Part shown: positions 10,515 to 19,748 of the stretch, in pieces
Layout: every line of letters starts with the position of its first letter
Position numbering within the stretch: the first letter of the stretch is position 1
Assembly: GCA_946803715.1 (NCBI GenBank)
Contig: CAMPET010000059.1
Coordinates: forward strand, 1 to 22,668
Direction: 5' to 3'
Length of the DNA: 22,668 nucleotides
Source: Beroe ovata
Lineage: Eukaryota > Ctenophora > Nuda > Beroida > Beroidae
The notes under the pieces: generated by a model
What the model was told of the DNA's origin: nothing
The model's input: the letters and a program-made list of their open reading frames with translations, nothing else
Database searches by the model: none
Translations under genes and position numbers: made by a program

Positions 10515-11239
10515 CTTCTCAGACAGAGAATATTGAATAAGCGGCTGAATCAGCGGTCTGGCATCGCCCGACAATGTCAGATGAAATATGACAATAGGAA
10601 TAGCCGAATAGGATATCATAACAAGGCAATATAGGTGCATGATCTGAATCTGATTTTGATACTGAATAGTGAATAACTGAAAGCATCAGGTTTCTAATTC
10701 TAAGCCTCTATCTTATATCACTATGGCAACGAAGCGAGAATCAAATTACCGAAATTTACACCACAGTCACGTCCATGCTGATACAATAAGTAACATTCGT
10801 AAATATAATTGTTACCTCCCGTTTGCTAATGCTAATAGGTACATGCAGTTAACATAGGTTGCTCTTTTGACTTTGAGTAATATTTAAAAAGAATTAGATT
10901 TAAAAAGTAGATTCGACCTTCAAACAGTATAAATGATACTTTCATTCTCACTTTAAGTTTTTACCTACATGAAAATTTAACCTCAATGTTCGACTTAGAC
11001 CTTCATTTCGGGAGTATATTCATAAGAGTTGCAACGTTTATTTGATTGTTTGCAATTGCATTATTTGATTGTTTGCTTTATTTATTTCATCTATTTCTAA
11101 CGTCACGAAGTTAAAAAAATGTTCTGAACTGTTGTTCTTGAATCTTGTTCTTGATCTTGTTCTTGATATAAGAAGTTGCTTAAAATTAAATCCTCATACT
11201 CATAGTCCTGATAGTGGTAGCGATAACTATTAGTAGAGA
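10515..11239. other. AT-rich stretch without a gene
   Basis: No exon is visible. It has small direct repeats: TTATTTGATTGTTTGC twice near 11040-11080, and a CTTGTTCTTGAT repeat near 11143-11168. Confidence 0.6.
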
Positions 11240-11553
11240 TTGGACTTCCATAGACCGATTATGCAGTGTGGGAAATCAGAATACCAATTCAACATTCTAC
11301 GATCATATCTCCGGCCATCCACTTCCGCCAATCACAATCAAACAAGTATTTCATCCGCCAATCAGAAGCAGCAGCCCTTTCAAAGATCATCATCGCAACA
11401 AACCGATCGAGAATGTGTGTTGGCACGAGCACATGCCGACCACCGACACACATTCTCCCCGTCCCGGAATACTGATCTAGATTTGATGTTCGGAGTGAAG
11501 CAGGGCAGAAAACTGGGGAGGCTGAATGCTACTGTAGACTATGACAAAAGAAC
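11240..11553 (+). CDS. doubtful exon, C2-like start
   Basis: An ATG at 11240 opens a frame that reaches a good donor (AACTG then GTGAGTG at 11554). About 70 residues are rich in Ser, Gln and His. The end reads GRKLGRLNATVDYDKRTG, which resembles the first strand of a synaptotagmin-type C2 domain (pattern LGxLxxxxxYD). No following exon with the rest of a C2 domain is found on this strand before 12850. It could be a chance frame, or an exon of a gene broken or lost here. Confidence 0.2.
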
Positions 11554-11817
11554 TGGTGAGTGTATTTTTCTTCACCATAGAAGCATAGATTGGAGAAGTT
11601 TGAATCAATCTTGTTGAGGTGTCTGTTTCTGATTTCAAATTTGATAAAAATACGGCCTCGTGGACATACACCATAGCTACTCTCCGCACAGGCGAAGTGC
11701 TCGCTATTAGACCGAAGAGCAGTGCAGCTGGAAACCGTACCTTAACCCACGACAAACATATTCATCTTATTGCTGACAATACGCAGAGCAAAGCTGACAA
11801 CAGGTTCCAATATATGT

Positions 11818-11929
11818 TCATGATTTAAACCACTATTTTCATGATCTAAACCATCTGTTAGTGTCACGATATCAATCAGTGTCACAATATATGACATCTC
11901 ACCATGACATCACACTATGACATCGCACT
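11818..11929. repeat. short tandem repeats
   Basis: TTCATGATYTAAACCA occurs twice near 11818-11854. A 13-bp unit, ATGACATCNCACY, occurs three times in a row at 11891-11903, 11904-11916 and 11917-11929. Confidence 0.85.
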
Positions 11930-12378
11930 ATCCTGTATCATGCGCTATGGTCAGTGTGGGCGAGTCTCTAGCCAGTAGACTGGTTCTCAATTCATTCACC
12001 CGACACGGGTATAACGTGGAGCATATCAAGGGACCAGCGTCTGGACCGCTTCCAGGTATCACAGAATTCTAACTTCTCTTTTTAGTGATTGTCCTAATTG
12101 CTACTTTCACCACGAATAAATACAGTTATCAACACCAGGATGATCGTAAACATTGCGTGATGGACACCAACTCAAAAACAACAACAACAACATAAAGTAT
12201 GATTTGCCCTTATCCTGACACTCCTCAGGCATGACAACCAACCGTACTCAGAGACAACGAACAACCACCGCCGACCACTATTCAGTTTCACACCCCTAAA
12301 GAGACATGTCAAGGCTTGATACCATGTGACACACTGACACAATGTAGAGGCTATCTTGATGATGTATGTCTTACCGGT
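11930..12378. other. intergenic, no supported gene
   Basis: It holds a 41-codon frame at 11947-12072 with a possible donor at 12056, not supported by homology, and an (AAC)n run at 12176-12192. Nothing else stands out. Confidence 0.5.
12176..12192. repeat. (AAC)n microsatellite
   Basis: Five to six AAC units. Confidence 0.9.
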
Positions 12379-12508
12379 ATGTGTACACATGGAAGGAAAA
12401 GCGGATGGAAAGAAAAAGACGCGCACTTTACAGTGGAAACTGCTTACAATTGCTAACAATTGCGCGTCTTTTTCCTTCCCTCCGCCCCTTTTTTCCATGT
12501 GTACACAT
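12379..12508. repeat. long inverted repeat (48-bp arms)
   Basis: The left arm is 12379-12425 and the right arm 12461-12508. Both begin (right arm read on the other strand) ATGTGTACACATGGAA and end AAAAAGACGCGCA, with a few mismatches in the purine-rich centre. The 35-base spacer ends in ACAATTGCTAACAATTG, itself repeated and near-palindromic. There is no coding capacity. It could be a solo MITE or a strong hairpin in RNA. It lies about 340 bp beyond the MFSD8 stop. Confidence 0.9.
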
Positions 12509-12798
12509 ACGCGTTATGAATACTACACGAAGTCATTGTCCAGACTATGAAAAACTTGAGCAACGATTGCTTCTTTGGATTTATACCAACTCAAAGGGTT
12601 TCGTTGAGATATAAATAGACGTGATAAAAATACACTGACCTAAACTAAAATAAATCAAACTTTCTTAATCTAGAAAGTCGTATCGAGCTTAACTATGATT
12701 TTGGAAATACCTGAATTCTTAATTCCATGCACCGTGATCTTGTTATTTTCCACTAATATCTCTAACTTCATTCCTCGATCACTGCACAACTCGTGTCC

Positions 12799-12857
12799 TG
12801 TCACGCGTGTCGCCGTGTCACGGGTGTTGCCATGGTAACGCGTGACATGTCACGTGA
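12799..12857. promoter_or_regulatory. cluster of GTCACG motifs over the MFSD8 stop codon
   Basis: TGTCACGCGT (12799-12808), GTGTCACGGG (12815-12824), ACGCGTGACA (12838-12847, the exact complement of the first) and TGTCACGTGA (12848-12857) lie within 59 bp. The last holds a CACGTG E-box at 12851-12856 that overlaps the last sense codon and the stop. A near-palindrome GTTGCCATGGTAAC lies between. Regulatory use is inference. Confidence 0.5.
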
Positions 12858-15537
12858 AAATCTCAGCGTGCAGCGCTTGCATCCTGCTATCGAACGTGTC
12901 CATGTAGTTGTTTCCGATGCCGACAACTGTAGCACCCAGAGTACATACCACCATCATAACTCCAGCAATGTACCTATCAGGGGGGGGTAAACGGGAAATT
13001 AATGAACGAATTGAGATAGCGATTCGGCGTCGGCGCCCCACTCCCGTGTGTGAAACCGGCGCTAAACCGGCGATTCGTTCTAACGACACGGAGGACGATG
13101 CTCTCCGTAAATTCTTTCATTATGTGCTTTACGCATTTATGCGAAACTGCTAAATTGGAAACTTGGTCAAAGGGCAAAGCACAATAGAATGAACTTCAGA
13201 TCGTCATGAAAACATATACATGAAAAAACAAACATCCAAAACAGACACAAATATTCCAATACAATATAGGGTAAACAGAAAAAATCTAAGCTAAAAACTA
13301 TTATCACATTACATAAGTCATGATACTTTTATTTCGTCACAAATAAATATCCAAAAACTCTCGTTTTCAGCTATAAAATCATAAAACACTATATAATACT
13401 ACCGCAAGAGATGAAAATTAGAAATTTAGATCGTTCATTAATACTTTGTTTCACAACCACGCAATATGTCAAATTTCAAGTGAACAAATCTCGCTGATAA
13501 CGATCATGCCTTTCTCTATAGGAAACGAGGCTTTCAGAGCAGAAATAGATCAAAAAGGGTGCTATTCCGATAGCTGGTGTCAAAACGTAGGCGCACGTCC
13601 TGAAAAGGTGTCATGCAGCACCTTCTAGCGGAGAGGTGTCAAGATAGCGCTTTGAAAAGGAAAGGATTTCCAATGGTTATGTTCAGCATAAGTTAAACAG
13701 AATTAATCGAGACATCTCTTCAATCAAGAACATTTAACATACATGAAGCGGCAAAATCGATAAATCAGCGATCAATATTAATAGCGAACAAACATTAATC
13801 ATTGACATTAATCTTTAACATTAATCTTTGACAGATCAAATCAAATCGTAAGATGACGAACTGAGTACCATTTCATTGAATGACCAAGTTTCCAAAATTA
13901 GTCAGAATCGTCAAGTCGTTTTCATAATATCAAACATATCTTTCTATTTTTCGAGAATTCGCTCCAAAATCAAAAACAAAACAAACACCAAATCATACAT
14001 GAAGATTGGCAACATTTAGTACTTACGGTGGTCCATAAGCTTGGAACAGGGCTGAGAAAATGGCAGGTCCAACTGCACGCGATAGTGACCCTACAGCAGT
14101 TAGAACACCCATAATCGTGCCCTGTAGAACGTGCAAAGAATGAACATTGGAAATGTGAGGAATGAAGGGGATGATGAGGGATGGTGAAGGGCGCTGTTCA
14201 TTGTAATAGGAAATCTATGGAATGATTGGAGGAACATGGATGTTTTGGCAAACTTCCAGAAAACTTCTCTCCGATTTGCGTGGAAATACCTGTGGGTGTG
14301 GTCCTATGATTTTTGACGCTCTACTGAGCAATAGTACCACAGCCAGCGGATAGCTGAATAACAATATCGCAGCTGAAAGAGTGTGTCATGTGAGTGAACT
14401 ATCAACTTCTATTTGGCAAGATTCCAAGATCAAAATATTTGTACAAGATGTCGAATTCGAATCTACAAACACGCGCAAAAAACATGCGTGGTCTCCATAT
14501 TTATTGAAATGAAATTTCGCGCGTTACGCGAAATAAGCGAAAATCTGAAAAGTGTGTCACGTACGGTGGTGATCCAAAATGCCACTCATCCAATATTATT
14601 GCATTTTCACGTCACTAGACCAAGATGATTAAGTGAAAATTGAATTTTAGAAAAATTTGAACTCACACGAAGCAACAATTTGGTAGAGCGACAGTCGTTT
14701 TTGTGTATAACACCATTTGTTCTGCCAATTACACCCTGTTATTTCTGTACTGTTCTGTAAAAAAGTGGAGTCATGATATATCTATTGCCAAAAACAACAG
14801 ATGAAGAAATAAATTAAATGCTAACATCCCACAAACTAGTAAGAGAAAACTTCCGAGTCATACGACACCAGAAAAGGAATTATATCCGCCAAATCAAATA
14901 AGCCGAAAATCACGATTGAAATTACCGGAATTCCACTTACCGCTGTATCTATGGTAACATTGGATAACGGTGTCCATTCGACAGAAGGTATGCCCCCAGG
15001 TCCGAATGGGTAATACAGGATGTACGCAACAGCACTCATAGCAAAGGCAATACCCATCATACGTCGTTCACCAAATTTCTTACCTGAAATAGCGGCGTGC
15101 TCGAATATTGCATGTATACACACACACACACACACACACCCACACACCCACACACACACACACACNACCAAACCTCCAAATTTCATCCGGAAACTCCAAA
15201 CAGAAGCTGAGATATGGACGTCTACTTTTGTCCACTTTTTTTGACACACCCTGTACAATACACAAATATTCCTGGTTACCTAGCGGTGTTGCTATGGCGA
15301 ATGTCATGAAAGAGAAGACTGAAGTTGCTGTGAGGAAAATACTACTGTACTTCACTGCAGCAGACTGTGACAACCTGAGGCGGCAAAGAATACTGTTGCA
15401 GGGTTATGAATTCCTCTCTCGATTTTCAATGAATCTGCATTCCGCATACAATATTCATCTATAATACTGTGATTAAAAGATACACAATAAACCAAGGACT
15501 GGGTCCCAGGAGGAATCTGGTCAAAATCATGATAAGT

Positions 15538-15613
<76 letters not shown>

Positions 15614-18278
15614 NCTCCTACCCTAGTTCTGCCTGTATGAGAGGTGTAGAGAGTGTTTCCATCACAGTGAAACTCAGCATTGCAATGTAGAAGAGAATGT
15701 TACAGATGACAATGCCAGACCATCGTATCCCCAGAGCTGTTGGAAAAGTGGGGATCAGGGGTATGATAGGCAGAGTTCATGATTGCAGAGTTCATTAATC
15801 GGAAGATTATAAATGAGTGCCGCATGAGTAACGATAAGAGAGAGAGAGAGAGATTATCTATTGTTTTTCGCTTCTGATTAGGACACTGAATCGGTTCCTG
15901 GTCGAGTTTTGAGCCCACATACCTACATTCTACATCGCCTCTCCTACCACATACCTACACCGCTAAATTGACGAAATTGTTTGAAACAATACGAATTTCA
16001 ACCGATTTTCCGAAGAGCTAGTTTCGAAATACCTTTTGGATTTACGGTAAGAAATAGGCAAGGAATATTTATTTTCAGATTTTTCTTACCAGTTGCACGT
16101 CTTAATTCACTTACGACTCCCCTTAAGTAAGTTTGTATGAAATAGAAGAGCGTGCCTACCAAGGTGATAATTGACATTAACCGATTCACTAAGTTACAGT
16201 ACTCAGTAAGCGATCGGGAAGCCAGAGAAAATTTAGTAATTTGTCACATACAGACAGCAAAGTTCTTTGACTTTTGACTGTCTCCCTGATTTTTCAATCA
16301 TAGCGGTGAACACCCCTTCGGTTTTTGAGTTATTGAATAGAGATTTCGGGAATGTTCTACTCACTTGCGACTTCAGAGCTCTGGATGAGGGAGTTTGCCA
16401 TGAATTCGGCTGGTGCAACGTCTTCACAAAACCCGACAAGCACTATCACCATATTTAGCGTGATCAGAATCACTGAACAAATGGCAGTGAGGGTCTCAAA
16501 AAGTTCCATGAAACATTGATGTCTTATTCTTTGATCATTGTACAGTCCAAATGTCAGAAAACTAAGAAGTGGCTGATTTTCTGTTTGAAAGTTGGTAGAT
16601 GGAAGGTACCTGATAGGTAAGCAGGAAGTGTGTACTGTGATATCTCAAATGTTTTATACTTCCACCCAGCATGAATGAACGAAGTCAGGAAGCCAAGGCC
16701 TGTGGGATGGAGATGGTAAACTTCCAATTTCTCATTTGTTAGATTTTGATAGGAATTCAAAGAAACACGTCTAGTTTAATGTTTTAAGTATGTGAGGGTT
16801 GCCGTTTGTGAATGGGAGAAAATCAATTATCGAATGTTGGGATTCAATTACTTCTGACATCATGAGGTAAAATGTGTATTCAAATTTCAACTTTGAGTTC
16901 CAACTGAACATGCGTTTTTAAAGGACACTATCTGTAAAGATATACTTGGTAGGTGTCTCAAATTTCAATTTCAGCCAATGCTCCTTCTCAGGATATGATC
17001 TAATAAATGATGCACTCGTTATTCCATCGAAAATAGAGAACCATATGTTCTGAAGTACCTAGTCTATGATAGGTCTATATTCTACAATTTGTAAAAGTAT
17101 TGAGTACACCCATGCAAACACTTTCTCTATTCAATGGATTTCACTCTGACCTGGCCCCACGATGAATCCTATAGCTTGAGCCATTGACCCCTTGCTAACC
17201 ACAGCCGTTCTTTCGTCCAATGACGTCACAGTTCCATGGTAAGAGCGTGCAATAGCTATACACCCTGCATTGATTTGCTGAGTGAGCTCTCTCGCTCTAA
17301 TATTGAAATATTGATTATGGAAAAGTGCTTTGTATTCTGGGAAAGCTTTTGAGATGGCCAGAAAAAGAGGAGAGGAGAATGAGGGAGTATTATAGAGAAT
17401 AGATATCATTTCTAGATTTCAGATAAAGGAAGAAATGAGAAGTTTGAAATTTAAAAAGTTTTTGAGGCTTTGGTGTGAGCGTGTCAACTAAGCATATTTG
17501 TAATACGAAGTAAAATCAATCTTTTTGTCTACACTCACCAGCCCCAGCACCACTGAGCACTCTTCCTACAACAACACTCCAGAGTGCAGCATCTGCAGAG
17601 ACTGATACCAACGCCCCAGATGCAGCATAAAGTATGTTACCAAGGATACCAATAAATAGACTCAGTTGAAGTGGCAAGGTCACTTTTCCCCTGAATAGTA
17701 GGAAAAAGGTGATTATTATTTGACATGGTATGAATCATTCCCATCAATTCAAACTCAAGAATTTCATGAATTGTTCAAATATTGCCAGCAACCCCTGGAA
17801 ACATTTTCAATCTCCCAAGTTACAAGGAGATATAAATCAGAATGCACTACCTAAGTGTGCTCCATTTCCCAAGAATTGGTGAAGCAATAAGCTGGCCCAC
17901 TGAGTAGCCTGCAGCTGCAATGCCAAGAAAGGAATAGTTGACTGTTGGACTTAGGTATTGTAGGTAGGGCCATAATGATGGCAGTAATATGGAGAACCCT
18001 ATAAAGATTTGCATTAGTGATGAATGGATTGGAACAATATAACAGGCAAGCAGTTGAGCAGATACAAACCTGTACTATTGAGAAAGAGTACAAGGTACAT
18101 AATTCTGATGCTCCTCCATCTTTTCTGCTCTGCAACTTGAAAATAACTGAAATTTCAATATAATTATCAGATTCTGACAGTCCTGGATCTTTACATGATC
18201 ATAAATTCGGCGAGTGGCAGCCATTTCATTTACTTCTAAGATTAGATTACCTGCTTTCCTGAGAAAACATTCTGACAT
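12850..18278 (-). CDS. MFSD8: MFSD8 / CLN7 lysosomal membrane transporter, complete
   Basis: Major facilitator superfamily protein of lysosomes; loss in humans causes CLN7 Batten disease. Fourteen coding exons: 18278-18251, 18135-18070, 17998-17851, 17690-17539, 17264-17151, 16699-16610, 16472-16365, 15736-15622, 15374-15280, 15083-14941, 14754-14667, 14372-14290, 14121-14027, 12973-12850. Total 1449 nt, 482 residues (human 518), all GT..AG, phases matching. The start ATG is directly preceded by an in-frame TAG. Landmarks shared with human MFSD8: RWRSIRIMYLVLFL at TM1, SLWPYLQ, YSVGQLIASPILGKW, VGRVLSGAGAG, ARSYHGTVTSLDERT, AQAIGFIVGP, GKKFGERRMMGI, and GTIMGVLTAVGSLSRAVGPA near the end. Two glycosylation sequons (NVT at 347, NST at 354) lie in the large luminal loop that is also glycosylated in human. 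The N-terminus is short and lacks the acidic dileucine sorting signal of the human protein. Intron 8 has a poly-G run and gap next to exon 8's donor; intron 9 has a second gap. Confidence 0.97.
12974..14026 (-). other. 1053-bp last intron of MFSD8
   Basis: The largest intron of the gene. Near its 3' end the acceptor tract contains eight C's in a row (12979-12986 on this strand as G). A GC-rich patch at 13020-13090 has the direct repeat ACCGGCG. The rest is AT-rich, with the 13-bp tandem repeat at 13792-13830. No hidden exon is evident. Confidence 0.65.
13792..13830. repeat. 13-bp tandem repeat, three copies
   Basis: Units of the form ACATTAATCWTTR at 13792-13804, 13805-13817 and 13818-13830. 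Confidence 0.9.
15117..15166. repeat. CA microsatellite ending in a one-N gap
   Basis: (CA)n with a few CCC interruptions, followed by N at 15166. It lies in intron 9 of MFSD8. The frames read through it on either strand are artefacts of the repeat. Confidence 0.95.
15167..15258 (-). mobile_element. probable mariner-like element end
   Basis: Read on the - strand the sequence starts TACAGGGTGTGTCAAAAAAA (15258-15239). This is the terminal form (TA, then CAGGGTGT and an A-run) common in Tc1/mariner elements and their MITEs, with a possible TA target. The other end is not found because the sequence is interrupted by the N at 15166. No transposase is present. Confidence 0.45.
15538..15614. repeat. 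76-base poly-G run and gap
   Basis: G at every position from 15538 to 15613, then N at 15614, immediately beside the splice donor of MFSD8 exon 8 (GTAGGAG on the - strand). The true length is uncertain; runs like this are often sequencing-trace artefacts at contig ends. Confidence 0.95.
15737..16364 (-). other. 628-bp MFSD8 intron
   Basis: It contains a (GA)n run at 15837-15853 and a duplicated GCAGAGTTCAT word near 15770-15795. No exon is visible. Confidence 0.65.
16700..17150 (-). other. 451-bp MFSD8 intron
   Basis: AT-rich; I see no further structure in it. Confidence 0.6.
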
Positions 18279-18869
18279 CTAGGCTATGTCATAACTTTTA
18301 AAAGTCTCCTGTTACTGTATCTACATGTATTCATTCTGACAGAAATTTTCTATACTATATTAACCATATTGGAATAAATATGGCCCAATAATTTGCTTTA
18401 TATTATTAGTGCATGTNCAGAAGAATGGACTCGTCGGATTAAGAACAAAGAAACGAACAATACGTTCATGGAGTTCTGCTTCACTGAGCAGTGAGCGGTA
18501 ACAATGCAGAGATGCAGTTGATGTTGATCAGTTGGGTAAAATGATCAACACGGTGTGTTCCATGGAGAGGACGACGGTTGCGTGAACAGTAACGGCATTC
18601 ACGGAGTGGTTTGTGAACTAGGCAATGTCTGTCTATATCTAATGTTTCATCACTGTAGTATAACTGTGGAAGAGGCTGCCAGTGGGTACTGAGGAAGAGG
18701 CAACAGTATATCAATATGTTTTTATTTGCATTGGGAGGTTGTGTGGAAGAAGTTGCAATGTAAATGATGATGACAGATACGTGAGTTTGACCTCGATCAG
18801 TGGACATGGACACTGCACTCTCATCGCATAAACTTGGAATTCAATAATTATAATTGAAATGTATCTCAC

Positions 18870-18903
18870 TATCAGAACCACTATGTGAATAGTGGTTCCG
18901 ATA
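18870..18903. repeat. perfect-stem hairpin
   Basis: Arms GAACCACTAT and ATAGTGGTTC around the loop GTGA, extended outward to 15 pairs with one mismatch (TATCAGAACC against GGTTCCGATA). It is not followed by a T-run, and no RNA family is recognised. Confidence 0.85.
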
Positions 18904-19412
18904 AAATATTCAGAATGCTCTTATCAATATCTTGTCTCACTGTCTCAGGACTTTCATAGTTATCAAGAAGTGTAAAATTCTGCGCCGCGACGCTCCGATT
19001 TGGCACACGCGCGAAGTATTTGTCACAATATTTGACACAATAGCGCAAAAGGGTCATCTTGAAGTTGCACGCGCCAGGCGCGGATTTCGATACCTACTTG
19101 CAGCGCAGCCACTGTGATTTGTGCACGTGCGCGGCGCAGCCGACAAAGCAAACTTCACATTTGACATTTTGACATTGAGAATCAGTGGAGCTGGAAGATG
19201 GAATTTCATAATCATGAAGCCATCGACAACACGTCAACATAATACACACGTGATTGGGGCCATATGTGAACAATAATTTGAAACAGTTCTTACATATAGA
19301 AACAGCTCCAAAAACAGAACAAATGCATGTTAACCTGAATAACTTATCAGCACTGCAATGTTCTTGCTTAACACAATAAGGAGTTTGATTAAATGCTAAA
19401 GCACAAAGCAAC

Positions 19413-19418
19413 TTTATT
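19413..19418 (-). terminator. candidate poly(A) signal of USF
   Basis: AATAAA on the - strand, about 330 bases after the USF stop. A second AATAAA (19748-19753) includes the stop codon itself and would leave almost no 3' untranslated region. Confidence 0.35.
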
Positions 19419-19748
19419 TTAAAAAGGGAAAAGCTAAAACCTTCAAGTCCAAACCGGAAACTCGCCAAGCGCCAGGCAGTAAACGAACAATAAAATGACA
19501 AACATTAAAAGATCGATTGGCTATTGGCATAGTATCGGAAAAGTCTAAATGAGCCCTTCAAGTCCTGAAGCTGTGATTTGAATCCGATAGACACACCTTC
19601 ATGTACATTCATTCTCAGTTCGATCGCCAACGAAATCTAGAGAGCTTACTCTTCTGCAGTCTTTGTCCTTTGATGTACCTCGGAGGCACTCTCAATTCTG
19701 GTGCAATGATCATCACTAAAGTGTGGTAAGCACGAATGTACCCCTAAT

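Larger units (their letters stand above)
18279..19748. other. space between MFSD8 and USF
   Basis: It holds the MFSD8 promoter and leader side and the USF 3' untranslated region, both read on the - strand. A one-N gap lies at 18417. A hairpin occurs at 18870-18903. A GC-rich patch at 18980-19140 has several GCGC words and a CACGTG at 19118-19123; another CACGTG is at 19247-19252. Open frames on the - strand at 18481-18813 and 19094-19501 have no splice context or family resemblance that I can see. Confidence 0.55.

Noticed and set aside
9825-10540. Cluster of Arg/Ala-rich ORFs in all frames
   Set aside because: They are produced by CGCG-rich repeat and foldback sequence, with no coding signature.
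11477-11828. ORFs on both strands around 11.5-11.8 kb
   Set aside because: The two strands overlap each other, splice phases do not fit the candidate exon at 11240-11553, and no family is recognised.
11947-12072. 41-residue ORF with a possible acceptor at 11971 and donor at 12056
   Set aside because: It can be joined in phase to 11240-11553, but the product does not continue a C2 domain and nothing supports it.
12172-12614. ORFs on both strands across the inverted repeat
   Set aside because: They follow the two arms of the repeat and mirror each other; no gene is needed to explain them.
14514-14534. Hairpin ATTTCGCG..CGCGAAAT in an MFSD8 intron
   Set aside because: Only eight pairs, in a region with many CGCG words; expected by chance in this composition.
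15020-15690. ORFs with poly-His/Thr or poly-Gly stretches
   Set aside because: They are read through the CA repeat and the poly-G run and include N; low-complexity artefacts over true MFSD8 exons on the other strand.
18481-18813. 110-codon - strand ORF upstream of MFSD8
   Set aside because: No recognisable domain, and the start of MFSD8 is already fixed by an in-frame stop.
19094-19501. 135-codon Cys-rich - strand ORF
   Set aside because: It lies downstream of the USF stop on the same strand, in the presumed 3' untranslated region. Cys spacing shows no known pattern.
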